From NCBI RefSeq assembly GCF_008728835.1, contig NZ_CP042582.1:1612001-1676000 (forward strand): a stretch of 64,000 bases of DNA. Direction: 5' to 3'. The notes under the pieces are model-generated. The model was not told where the DNA came from, did no database searches, and worked only from the letters and a program-made list of their open reading frames with translations. A program made the position numbers and the translations under genes. The DNA is from Hypericibacter adhaerens (GTDB lineage: Bacteria; Pseudomonadota; Alphaproteobacteria; Dongiales; Dongiaceae). This document shows, in pieces, positions 16,270 through 25,900 of the stretch (positions are counted from its first letter, which is position 1; each line of letters begins with the position of its first letter).

Positions 16270-16923
16270 ATGGGCGAAGGGAAGCCGGTCGTTCTCTATG
16301 CCGTCGATTACAGCGTCTATGGGCGCATGGCGGAGCTGACGCTGATCGAGAAGGGCGTCGCCTATCGCGTCGAGACGGTCGACATCTTCAAGGGCGCGCC
16401 GCCCGAGTACCTGAAGCTGCATCCCTTCGCCAAGATCCCGGCGCTGGTCCATGGCGATTTCAAGCTCTACGAGACCGCCGCCATCACCCGCTATGTCGAC
16501 GAGGCCTTCCCCGGCCCGGCCTTGCAGCCCAAGGATCCCGAAGGCCGCGCCCGCCTGGTGCAGATCGTCAACATCGTGGATCACTACGGCTACCGGCCCC
16601 TGATCTGGGACATCATGGTCGAGAGGCTGGTGGCGCCCACCGAGGGCCGCGCGCCGGACGAGGCCAAGATCGCGGCGACCATTCCCTGGGCGCAGACGTT
16701 CCTGCGCGCGCTGTCGGATCTGATGGTCGGACCTTACCTGCAAGGCGAAGCCGTGACGCTCGCCGATCTCCATCTCGCCGCGATCATCGCCTATTTCCGC
16801 CTGGCGCCCGAGGGGCGGCTGCTCCTGGCCCAGGCGCCGAAACTCGCCGACTGGTGGACGCTGATGGCCGAGCGTCCGAGCCTGCAGCACACGCGCTATC
16901 CGCTGGAGAAGCAGGCGGCCTAG
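16270..16923 (+). CDS. Glutathione S-transferase family protein
   Basis: 217 residues with an N-terminal thioredoxin-like GSH-binding domain. The 'YAVDYSVYGRMAELTLIEKGV' opening and 'AKIPALVHGDFKLYETAAITRYVDEAFPG' carry the conserved cis-Pro and the Glu-(Ser/Thr) glutathione-binding turn (here ETAAI). An all-helical C-terminal domain follows. Substrate and physiological role cannot be deduced. The TAG stop (16921-16923) shares a CTAG palindrome with the stop codon of the convergent DUF455 gene, so the two genes overlap by 4 bp tail to tail. Confidence 0.9.
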   Translation: MGEGKPVVLYAVDYSVYGRMAELTLIEKGVAYRVETVDIFKGAPPEYLKLHPFAKIPALVHGDFKLYETAAITRYVDEAFPGPALQPKDPEGRARLVQIVNIVDHYGYRPLIWDIMVERLVAPTEGRAPDEAKIAATIPWAQTFLRALSDLMVGPYLQGEAVTLADLHLAAIIAYFRLAPEGRLLLAQAPKLADWWTLMAERPSLQHTRYPLEKQAA

Positions 16924-17822
16924 GGCCGTTCGGCCAGCCCCGCATATTCCGCCGGCACCAGGCCGGCCGCGATGCGGGCCGCGTCGTTGAAGGGCGGCTT
17001 CAGGCTGCCCTTGAAATGGCGGCGTACCAGCTCGTGCCAGGCTTGCGCCGAATCGAGGCCGCGCCGCTCGCACTCGAAGAGGAACCAGCGCCGGCCGATG
17101 GCGACATGGCCGATCTCCTCCTCATAGATGACCGTCAGCACCGCGGCACTCGCCTCGTCGCCGGCGCGTTTCAGATCCGCGATCATCTTGGGCGTCACAT
17201 CGAGGCCGCGCGCCTCCAGCACCAGCGGCACGATGGCGAGCCGCGCCAGGAGATCGCCCGCCGTCTCCTCGGCCGCCTGCCACAGCCCGTCATGGGCCGG
17301 CAGGTCGCCATAGGCCGATCCCAGCGCCGCCAGCCGGTCCGCGAGCAGGCCGTAATGCTTCGCTTCCTCGTCGGCGACGGAGACCCAGTCGTCATGGAAG
17401 GCACGCGGCATTACCGCATCCGGGAAGCGCGCGAGGATATCGCAGGCGAGATCGATCGCGTTGAGCTCGATATGCGCCAGCGCATGCAGCAGCGCCACGC
17501 GATGCGCGAGGCTGCCGGTGGCGCGGCGCTTGGGCATGTCGCCGGGCCGGCGCAGCTCGGGCCGCTCGGGCCGCGCCGGCCGGTCGGGCGGTATCGTCCG
17601 GCCGAGGGGCAGCGCGCCCTGGCGCCAGGTGGCGGCCATGGCCCGCGCGGCGGCGGCCTTGGCGGCCGGGTCCGGCGTGGCGAGGGTGGCGACGGCGAGG
17701 GCGGCGAGGGAAGGGGACAGCGGAGTCTGAGCAGCAGAAGTGATCCCCTCCCCCCTTGCGGGGGAGGGCAAGGGAGGGGGCTGCGCCGGCGTTTGCAGCT
17801 TGTGTTGATTGCTTATGGTCAT
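16920..17822 (-). CDS. DUF455 family ferritin-like protein
   Basis: About 300 residues. A four-helix ferritin-like domain is indicated by metal-ligand patterns 'ALAHIELNAIDLA', 'SVADEEAKHYGLL' and 'YEEEIGHVAIGRRWF' (Glu and ExxH pairs), as in the DUF455/MiaE-like group. Function is not established. The start is uncertain: the first 40 or so residues are low complexity, and the segment 'PPPLPSPARGEG' is simply a translation of an inverted-repeat element that is intergenic elsewhere in the window. The ATG at 17822 is the most downstream start before the conserved part. Downstream it overlaps the GST gene by 4 bp, convergently. Confidence 0.8.
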   Translation of the reverse strand: MTISNQHKLQTPAQPPPLPSPARGEGITSAAQTPLSPSLAALAVATLATPDPAAKAAAARAMAATWRQGALPLGRTIPPDRPARPERPELRRPGDMPKRRATGSLAHRVALLHALAHIELNAIDLACDILARFPDAVMPRAFHDDWVSVADEEAKHYGLLADRLAALGSAYGDLPAHDGLWQAAEETAGDLLARLAIVPLVLEARGLDVTPKMIADLKRAGDEASAAVLTVIYEEEIGHVAIGRRWFLFECERRGLDSAQAWHELVRRHFKGSLKPPFNDAARIAAGLVPAEYAGLAERP

Positions 17823-17885
17823 CTTGTCGAAGAGCGAGCTTGCCCCCTCCCTGACCCTCCCCCTCGAGGGGGGAGGGGACGACAT
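17745..17885. repeat. GC-rich inverted-repeat element (copy B), partly inside the DUF455 coding region
   Basis: CCCTCCCCC (17746-17754) pairs with GGGGGAGGG (17760-17768). A second G/C block with CCCTCCCCCTC and GAGGGGGGAGGGG follows near 17850-17880. The base composition is starkly asymmetric and resembles the elements near 14776, 41111 and 48230. Its left half is translated as Pro/Arg-rich residues near the N-terminus of the DUF455 protein. Confidence 0.55.
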
Positions 17886-17903
17886 CTCCCTGTCTTTTCC
17901 GCC

Positions 17904-18389
17904 CTACGCCTTCAGCTCCTTCAGCGCCGCCTGCACCTCCTCCGCATGGCCCGGGACCTTCACCTTACGCCAGATCTTGCGGATCACCCCCTTGGGGTCG
18001 ATCAGGAAGGTGGAGCGCTCGATGCCCATATATTTGCGGCCATACATGCTCTTCTCGACCCAAACGCCATAGGCCTCGGTGACCTTGCCGTCCTCGTCCG
18101 ATCCCAGCGTGAAGTCGAGGTCGTACTTCTTCTTGAACTTGTCGTGGCTCGCCACGCTGTCGCGCGAGACGCCGATCACCTCGGCGGCGGTCTTGCCGAA
18201 CCGGGGCGGGTTGTCGCGGAAGGCGCAGGCTTCGGCGGTGCAGCCCGAGGTGTCGTCCTTCGGATAGAAATAGAGCACCACCGGCTTGCCCTTGAGCTTC
18301 GCCAGCGAGACCTTGCCGCCGCCGTCGGTCGGCATCGTGAAGTCGGGAGCCTTGTCGCCTTCCTGAAGTTCGGCCGCCTTGCGCGCCAT
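17904..18389 (-). CDS. bcp: Thioredoxin-dependent peroxiredoxin of the Bcp/PrxQ type
   Basis: 161 residues of the AhpC/TSA fold. 'FYPKDDTSGCTAEACAFRD' contains the peroxidatic Cys50 and the resolving Cys55 five residues later, the arrangement of atypical two-cysteine PrxQ/Bcp enzymes. They reduce hydrogen peroxide and alkyl hydroperoxides in the cytoplasm using thioredoxin. The gene lies between two ferritin-like genes on the same strand, so the three may form a small iron/peroxide group; no regulator is seen next to them. Confidence 0.94.
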   Translation of the reverse strand: MARKAAELQEGDKAPDFTMPTDGGGKVSLAKLKGKPVVLYFYPKDDTSGCTAEACAFRDNPPRFGKTAAEVIGVSRDSVASHDKFKKKYDLDFTLGSDEDGKVTEAYGVWVEKSMYGRKYMGIERSTFLIDPKGVIRKIWRKVKVPGHAEEVQAALKELKA

Positions 18390-18521
18390 TGCCGGTTCCT
18401 TTCCCTGTCATCGGACCCTGAGGCCAAGCGGGTCCGCCCGGGTGATGTGTTCCGGCGGCGCGGCAAAGTCAACGGGGCTGGGAAAGGCTCGAAGGAAGGC
18501 GGCCGGGCCGGGCGACGGCCG

Positions 18522-19697
18522 TCACTCGCTCGCGGGCTCGCCCGCCGACGCGTCGGGCGGCGAATCCGTGCCCTGGGTCAGCGCCTTCAGCGCGCGGCCC
18601 CGACGCACCTCGGCCTGCTTCTTCAAGGCCTCCGGCGAGAAACGCAGCTGCATGAAGTGGCGCGCGACATACTCGTCCTCGGCCAGCATCTTGTCGACAT
18701 CGAGGTCGGCATAGGCGAGCACGCCCATCTTCTCGAAGGCCGCCTGGATCTTCGGGCCCCAGAGGCCGATATACTTGATCGTCGGCACCACGCGCCGGAA
18801 CAGCACGGCGCGGAACTCGCGCATGAGCTGCGACTGGTCGGCGATCTCCACGCACTGCTTCTTGGGCAGGCCGACATGGTCCCAGACGTCGCTCGGCACC
18901 AGCCGCTCGCGCATCAGCCAGCAGGCATCGACCAGGAACTCCTCGCGCTCGGCACGCTCCGCCTCGGTGATCTGCGGATAGAAATCCTTGAGGGCGAGCC
19001 GCCCGAAGGCGACATGGCGCGCCTCGTCCTGCATCACATAGGCGTTGATGGCGACGGAGAGCTTGTTATAGGCCTGATTGCGGATGCGCTGGAAGGCGGC
19101 GAGCGCCAGCCCTTCGATCAGCACCTGCATGCCGAGATAGGTGAAGTCCCAGCGCGAATCGTGGAACACATTCTCGAGCAGCGATTTGAGCGGCATGGTG
19201 ATGGGATAGGCCATGCCGAACTTCTCGCGCAGCAGCCGCGCATAGACCTCGACATGGCGCGCCTCGTCGAAGACCTGCGTCGCCGCATAGAGCTTGGAAT
19301 CGAGCGTGGGAACGAGCTGCACGATCTTGGAGGCGCAGATCAGGGCGCCTTGCTCGCCATGCAGGAACTGCGAGATCTGCCAGGACTGGAGATGCCAGCG
19401 CAGCTCGACCTTCTTCTTCGCGTCGAGCTTGTCCCAGATGGGCGAGCCGAAGATCGGCACCGTATGGTCGCCGATCATCATCGGGTTCTCGGGATGGAGA
19501 TCCTGGCGCCAGTCGATGCGCTCGGTGGCGTTCCACTGCTGGCGCTTGCCCTTCTCATAGAGCCCGAGCAGCTCGCCGCGGCCCTTGTCATAGGCCCAGT
19601 CGAGCGCGGTCTCGACCTCGCCCGGGACCTTCCAGTCCAGGCTGCCGATATCGCCCACATAGTGGAAGGGCGGTGGCTTGGGGGTCTCGTTGCTCAC
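18522..19697 (-). CDS. Ferritin-like di-iron protein (R2-like)
   Basis: About 391 residues. Two DEARH motifs ('FDEARHVEVYARLL' about residue 150 and 'MQDEARHVAFGRLALK' about residue 230), together with upstream Glu residues in 'EQGALICASKIV' and 'LIEGLALAAF', give the carboxylate/histidine set of a dinuclear iron centre in a ribonucleotide-reductase-R2/AurF-like helical bundle. Such proteins act as oxygenases or oxidases, but the substrate is not predictable. The GTG at 19697 is chosen because GAGGAGA lies about 12 nt upstream and the conserved region starts soon after; an ATG at 19760 would add 21 residues. It is co-oriented with bcp, 132 bp upstream of it. Confidence 0.85.
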   Translation of the reverse strand: MSNETPKPPPFHYVGDIGSLDWKVPGEVETALDWAYDKGRGELLGLYEKGKRQQWNATERIDWRQDLHPENPMMIGDHTVPIFGSPIWDKLDAKKKVELRWHLQSWQISQFLHGEQGALICASKIVQLVPTLDSKLYAATQVFDEARHVEVYARLLREKFGMAYPITMPLKSLLENVFHDSRWDFTYLGMQVLIEGLALAAFQRIRNQAYNKLSVAINAYVMQDEARHVAFGRLALKDFYPQITEAERAEREEFLVDACWLMRERLVPSDVWDHVGLPKKQCVEIADQSQLMREFRAVLFRRVVPTIKYIGLWGPKIQAAFEKMGVLAYADLDVDKMLAEDEYVARHFMQLRFSPEALKKQAEVRRGRALKALTQGTDSPPDASAGEPASE

Positions 19698-19908
19698 GGG
19701 CGTCGCACTCTCCTCGAGGGATTGCCGGACTGGGTTCCGCCCTCCCGTCCCGCCGGTCAAACTAGGGGCTGACCGGTTAACGTTTCAATGCCGGGAAGCC
19801 CCGCCTCCCCAAGCCTTTAGGAATAAACACGGGGGAGAGGCCCGGGGGCCAGGATCGCCCGCAGCCCCCAGGGAAGCAAGGATCGATCTGTCGCGGGGCA
19901 GCGCCAAA

Positions 19909-22866
19909 TCACGCGCGGCCCAACAGCCTTTCATGGACGAGGGCGGCCGCCTCGGCACGCTCGGCCATCTGCGATTTGAGGCTGGCGAAATCGGGCAGGT
20001 GCGCGGCGGCGGCGAGCGCGCGTTTGATGCCCTCGGGCAGAGCGGCCTCGTCGAACTCCTGCCCGATGGTGAGGCGCAGGAAGCCCTGGAGCCGGCGCCA
20101 GAGGGTGAGGGCTTCGCCGAGCGCCGCTGCATCGGCCGCCGCCAGAAGCCCCGCCTTCGCCAGGGCCGCGATGGCGGCGGCCGTATTGGCGCTGATCACG
20201 TCCGGATGCTCGGCGGCGTGGCGAAGCTCGAGATACTGCGCCAGGAACTCGATATCGATCAGCCCGCCGCGGCGATATTTGACGTCCCATTCGCGGTCGG
20301 TGCGGTGCTGCTGGGCGATGCGCCGGCGCATATCGACGATATCGGCCTTGAGCTTCTCCGGGTCGCGCGGCCGCGACAGCAGCCCGCGCAGGCCCGCCTC
20401 GATCTCCGCGACGAAGCTGGGCTCGCCCAGGATCACGCGGGCCCGCGTGAGCGCCATATGCTCCCAGGTCCAGGCGTCGAGGCTCTGGTAGCGCAGGAAG
20501 CTCGCGAGGCTGGAGGCGATCGGGCCGGCATTGCCCGAGGGCCGGAGCCGCATATCGACCTCGAACAGCTTGCCTTCGGCGGTCGGCGCGTTGAGCGCGC
20601 CGATATGGCGCTGCGCCAGGCGCGCGAAATAGTGGATCGGCGCGAGCGGCTTCGGCCCGTCGGAAAGGGGCGGGTTGGCTTCCTGATCGGCCGGCAGATC
20701 GTAGAGGAAGATCAGGTCGAGGTCGGAGGTGACGGAGAGCTCGCGCCCGCCCAGCTTGCCGAGCGCCACGGTCGCAAGGCCGCGGCCGGGCATCTTGCCA
20801 TGCTGGTGCTCGAACTCGGCCTCGACATGCGGCGTCAATCCGGCGATCGCCACCTCGGCGATGTCGCTCAGGGTCCGGCCGGCCGCTTCGTCGTCGAGCC
20901 GGTGATGCAGGATCAGGAGGCCCGCCTGGAACTGCCGGTCCTTCGCCCAGCGCCGGGCGATGTCCAGGCGGTCCTGGAGGTCGTTGCCCTGCTCCAGCGC
21001 ATGGGCGAACTCGATGGCGAGATCGGTCTGGGGCGGCAGCGGCTTGAAGAAATCGCGGCTGAGCACCGCGTCGAGCAGGGCCGGCCGCGCGCCCAGCCGC
21101 TCCGCCAGGAGCGGCGCCCCGCCCATGACCTCGGCGATGAGCTGCAGCAGCTCCGGATGGGCATGGAGCAGCGAGAAGAGCTGCACGCCGGCGGGCAGGC
21201 CCGAGAGGAAGGCATCGAAGCGGGTGAAGGCCGCGTCGGGCTGCGGCGTGTGGGCGAGCGCCGTCAGCAGCGCCGGCATCAGTTCGGTCAGGAGCTCGCG
21301 GGCGCGGGTGCTGCGCGTGGCGCGGTAGCGGCCGGTATGCCAGGCGCGGATGACGGTGGCGATCGAAGCGCCGTCGGCGAAGCCCATCTCGCTCAGCGTG
21401 CGCACCGTGTCGGGATCGTTCTTGGCGCCGGTGAAGACCAGGTTGCCGGGACCCGAGAGGGAGGGCGCCTCCTCGAACAGCTCGGCGTAGTGGTCCTCGA
21501 CCAGCCCCAGCTGCTCGAGGAGGCGCGCCTTGAAATCGTCGAGCGAAGCCTCGCCGCAGAAGGCCGCCAGGGCCTCGAGCTCGGGGCCTTCGCCCGGCAG
21601 CGTCTGGGTCTGGCGGTCGTCGACCATCTGCAGGCGATGCTCGACCATGCGCAGATAGCGATAGGCGCCGATCAGGTCTTCCGCGGCCTCGGGTGCCACG
21701 CGACCGGCCGCGGTGAGCGCGCGGATCGCGGGGCAGGTGGCCGCGGCGCGCAGCTCGGGATTGCGCCCGCCCCAGATGAGCTGCTGGGTCTGGGCGAAGA
21801 ACTCGACCTCGCGGATGCCGCCGCGGCCGAGCTTGATGTTGTGCCCGGCCACCGCGATGTCGCGGAACCCCTTGACCGCATGGATCTGGCGCTTGATCGA
21901 ATGGATGTCCTGGATCGCGGCGAAGTCGAGATGCTTGCGCCAGATGAAAGGCTTCAGCGCCTTGAGGAAGAGCCGCCCCGCCTCGAGATCGCCCGCGACC
22001 GCGCGGGCCTTGATCATGGCCGCGCGTTCCCAGTTCTGGCCCATGCCCTCGTAGTAGGTCTCGGCCGCGATGACGGAGAGCGCCAGCGGGGTCGAGCCGG
22101 GATCGGGCCTGAGCCTCAGGTCGGTGCGAAACACATAGCCGATCTCGGTGCGCTCCTGGAGCATGCGCACCAGGTCGCGGGCGATCCGCACGAAGCAGTC
22201 CTGCACCGAGCGCCGGCCGCGATAATCGATGCGATCGCGGTCGAACAGCACAATCAGGTCGATGTCGCTCGAATAGTTGAGCTCGTTGGCGCCGAGCTTG
22301 CCCATGCCCAGGATCACCAGCCCGGAACCGCGCTCCGGCAGCGCGGGATCGGGCAGGACCAGCTCGCCCTGGAGGGCCGCCCGGCGCAGCAGATGGCGCG
22401 CCGCGAGGTTGATCGCCATGTCGGCGAAGCGGCTCAAGGTCATGGTCACGATCTCGAGCGGCCAGTTGCCGGTCATGTCCGCCAGCGCGACCAGCAGGGC
22501 GACCCGCCGCCGGGCCAGACGCAGGGCCTGCATGCAGCGGCCGGTGTCCTCCTCGGCGCCGGCCTCGCGCTCGAGGTCGGCCAGGACCATGTCGATCATC
22601 AGGCCCGGGCCCTTCACGAGAATGCCACGAACGATGCCGGGCTCGGCCAGCGCCAGGTCGCTGAGGAACGGGCTATGGACGAACAGCGCGCCTAGGAGAG
22701 CGCGGCCTGCCGGATCGGCGGCCAGCTCGACCGCGAAGCCCTTGAGCTCGGGGCTGCTGAGCCCGCGCGCTCTCTCCAGCCAGCGCTCGACACCCTGTTC
22801 CGCGCGATGCTTGTCATGAACGCGGGGCAAGGCCGCGAGATCGAAGGAGGTGTCAGAAAGAGGCAT
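19909..22866 (-). CDS. glnE: Bifunctional glutamine synthetase adenylyltransferase/adenylyl-removing enzyme
   Basis: 985 residues with two nucleotidyltransferase domains, each followed by a helical GlnD-like domain. The N-terminal half carries 'SSDIDLIVLFDRDR' (deadenylylation) and the C-terminal half 'VTSDLDLIFLYDLP' (adenylylation), with paired Asp metal ligands. GlnE adds or removes AMP on a tyrosine of glutamine synthetase in response to PII protein and glutamine, setting nitrogen assimilation. Length matches the family. The start at 22866 lies 75 bp from the divergent YhdP-like gene. Confidence 0.95.
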   Translation of the reverse strand: MPLSDTSFDLAALPRVHDKHRAEQGVERWLERARGLSSPELKGFAVELAADPAGRALLGALFVHSPFLSDLALAEPGIVRGILVKGPGLMIDMVLADLEREAGAEEDTGRCMQALRLARRRVALLVALADMTGNWPLEIVTMTLSRFADMAINLAARHLLRRAALQGELVLPDPALPERGSGLVILGMGKLGANELNYSSDIDLIVLFDRDRIDYRGRRSVQDCFVRIARDLVRMLQERTEIGYVFRTDLRLRPDPGSTPLALSVIAAETYYEGMGQNWERAAMIKARAVAGDLEAGRLFLKALKPFIWRKHLDFAAIQDIHSIKRQIHAVKGFRDIAVAGHNIKLGRGGIREVEFFAQTQQLIWGGRNPELRAAATCPAIRALTAAGRVAPEAAEDLIGAYRYLRMVEHRLQMVDDRQTQTLPGEGPELEALAAFCGEASLDDFKARLLEQLGLVEDHYAELFEEAPSLSGPGNLVFTGAKNDPDTVRTLSEMGFADGASIATVIRAWHTGRYRATRSTRARELLTELMPALLTALAHTPQPDAAFTRFDAFLSGLPAGVQLFSLLHAHPELLQLIAEVMGGAPLLAERLGARPALLDAVLSRDFFKPLPPQTDLAIEFAHALEQGNDLQDRLDIARRWAKDRQFQAGLLILHHRLDDEAAGRTLSDIAEVAIAGLTPHVEAEFEHQHGKMPGRGLATVALGKLGGRELSVTSDLDLIFLYDLPADQEANPPLSDGPKPLAPIHYFARLAQRHIGALNAPTAEGKLFEVDMRLRPSGNAGPIASSLASFLRYQSLDAWTWEHMALTRARVILGEPSFVAEIEAGLRGLLSRPRDPEKLKADIVDMRRRIAQQHRTDREWDVKYRRGGLIDIEFLAQYLELRHAAEHPDVISANTAAAIAALAKAGLLAAADAAALGEALTLWRRLQGFLRLTIGQEFDEAALPEGIKRALAAAAHLPDFASLKSQMAERAEAAALVHERLLGRA

Positions 22867-22941
22867 GGCGCCGGACGATGCTTTCCCGCAGACTGCGGGA
22901 ATCGAGCCCCCCGGGTCAAGCGTACGCCATCAAATCGTATC

Positions 22942-25900
22942 GTGGTTCGTCATTCCGCGCGAATTCTCCTGGAAATAGTGGCCGCGGTGGTCGCCGGCAT
23001 CGTGCTGGTCGTGGCGATCGGCGCGTGGCGCCTGTCGCAGCCGGAGCCCTTGCGCCTCTCCTTCCTGACGCCTTATGTCGAACAGGCGCTGACCTTGCCT
23101 GAGCGTTCGATCAAGGTCGCGATCGATGACACGCTCATTACCTGGGCGGGCTGGGGGCGGACGGTCGATCTGCGCGTCCGCGGCGTTCATATCCGCACCA
23201 ATGGCGGGCGCGAGCTGGCCGCCTTGCCGGAGCTGTCCCTGACGCTCAGCGTCCAGGCGCTGCTGCATGGCATCATCGCCCCGACCTCGATCGAGGTGCT
23301 GAACCCGCAGGTCACGCTGCTGCGCGACCATAACGGCCGCTTCCGTTTCGGCCGGGCGCTGGCCCTCACGAGCGACGATACCTCGGACAACGCGGAGCCG
23401 GCGCCGAACGGCGGGACGCCGCTGATCCCCGAGGCGCTGGCCGAGTTCATGACGGCCCCGGATTATGGCAAGCCCTCGGGCTATCTGCGGCGCATCAGCA
23501 TCGTCGACGCCAAGATGGTGCTGGTCGATCGTCGCACCGGCTTGGTCTGGCACGCGCCCGCGGCCGATTTCAGCTTCGAGCGCCATCCCGGCGGGCTGTC
23601 CGGCCATCTGCAGCTTCAGGTGCGGGAGCTGGGCCGGCCGGCCCAGTTCACCGGCGACCTGACCTATGATGCGGGCTCGCAGCAGCTCTCGATCCAGGCC
23701 AGCTTCTCGGGCGTGGATGCCGCCAGCCTCGGCCTGCTGCGCTCCGAGCTGATGGTGCTCCAGGGCGCGGATCTGACGCTCGATGGCCGGGTCGGAACCC
23801 AGCTCAATCTCGACGGGCAGCTCGAGCGCGTCGATTTCGACATGAGCGGCGGACCGGGCAGCCTGACTTTGCCCGACGAGCTCGAGGATCCGATGCCGAT
23901 CCGCAAGCTCGCCGTCACGGGCAAGCTCGACGCCGGGCTCGACCGGCTGGTGATCGATCACGCGCAGCTCGATCTCGGCGACACGCCGACCGACGGCGAG
24001 GCGGTGAAGCCGGGCCCGAGCCTCTCGCTCCAGGGCCAGATCTCGGGGCTCACCACCTATGGCGAGCCGCGCACCGGCGCCCTCCATCTCGCGGCCGACA
24101 TCAAGGGCAAGGACATCCTGGTCGACGAGCTGGCGCGCTATTGGCCGCAGACCATGGCCTTCAAGCCGCGCAAATGGATCCTCGCCAATCTCGGCGCCGG
24201 CCGGATCGACGATCTGAGCGCGACCTTGCGGCTGCGGCTGCCGGGCGGCGATCTCGGTGCCCTGGCGCTCGACAAGGTCGCCGGCACCATGACCGGCAAG
24301 GGCTTCACCATCCACTATCTCAAGCCGATGCCGCCCATCACCGACGCGGCCGCGACCGGCAGCTTCGACGCGGACAGCTTCTCCGCCAGCTTCACCGCCG
24401 GCCATGTCGGCGGCATCGAGATCCAGTCGGGCCGCATCGACATCACGGATTTCGCCAAGCCCGTGCAGACGATCAAGGTCGACGGCACGGTGCAGGCCTC
24501 CATGACGGATGCCCTGAGCCTGCTCGATCATCCGCGGCTGGGCTACATGAAACGGCTCGGGATCGATCCCAAGGCCTCGGCGGGCCAGACCAACACCCAT
24601 CTGAGCGTGACCTTTCCGGCCGACAAGGACCTGGTCTTCGAGCAGGTCGATCTTTCCGCCGAAAGCAGCCTGGTCGGCGCCGGCATCAAGCATGTGATGT
24701 TCGGCAAGGATCTCGATGACGCCAATCTGGAGCTGACGCTCACGCGCAAGGCCATGGCGATCGAGGGCACCGGCCGCTTCGCCGGCGTCGCCAGCGCCAT
24801 CGCCTGGAAGCAGAATTTCGTCGCCGCCGATTTCGACACCAGGATCGCCTTGCAGGGCACGGTCGACGAGGATCAGCGCAAGGCGCTGGGCGTCGATCTC
24901 TCGCCCATCGTGACCGGGCCCGCGGCGTTCGACGTCACCTACACGATCTTCGACGATCATTCGGGCGAGGTGGCGGCCAAGTTCGACCTCGGCCCGACCA
25001 CGCTCTCGATCGGATCCATGGCCTGGACCAAGCCGGCGGGGACCGCGGGCCAGGCCGAGGCGACCGTCTCCCTGCCGGTCGGCCAGCCGCCGGTGATCAA
25101 GAGCTTTTCGGTGAATGCCCTCGACCTGGTCGCGAGCGGCCATGGCAGCCTGACCGACTCCTTCGGCGTGGGCCAGATGGCGCTCGACCGCCTGTCGCTC
25201 GGCAAGACCAACCTGACGGGTGTCAAGCTGGCCTATGTCGGCGGGCGGCCCGAGGTCACGGTCGCGGGCGGCGTGCTCGATGTCGAGCCGCTGCTGACGA
25301 GCAAGATCACGCTGAAGCCCGAGGAGATGGACAAGCCGCAGCAGCCCACGGCGAGCCGCCCCTTCCTGATCCGCGCCGACAAGCTGGACGTGGTGACGCT
25401 GGCGCCCGGCCGGCAGGTGGAGAACGTCCATGTGCTGCTCGACAGCGAGGGCGAATATTGGCACCAGATCGAGATCGACGGCATCCTGCCGGGCGGCACG
25501 CCGCTCACCATGACCTATCTGCCCGTCGAAGGCGGGCGGCATCATCTCTCGATCAAGTCGAACGATGCCGGGGCGGCCTTGCGCGTGCTCGACATCTTCG
25601 ACGATGTGCAGGGCGGCCGGCTCGACGTGTTCGGCGACGCGACGGATTCCGAGCCGAACCGTCCGCTGACCGGCAAGGCGGAGATCCAGGATTTCCGCCT
25701 GATCAACCAGTCGGGCCTGGTGCGCCTTATCTCGCTCACGGGCTTCATCGACGCGATGACGGGCGAGGGCTTCCAGTTCGACCGCTTCACGACCGAGTTC
25801 ACCAAGACCCGCGGCCGCGTCGACATCCCGCTCGCCCGTGCCCACGGGCCGTCGCTGGGCGCCACCGCGACCGGCAATTTCGACGTCGACCAGAACACGA

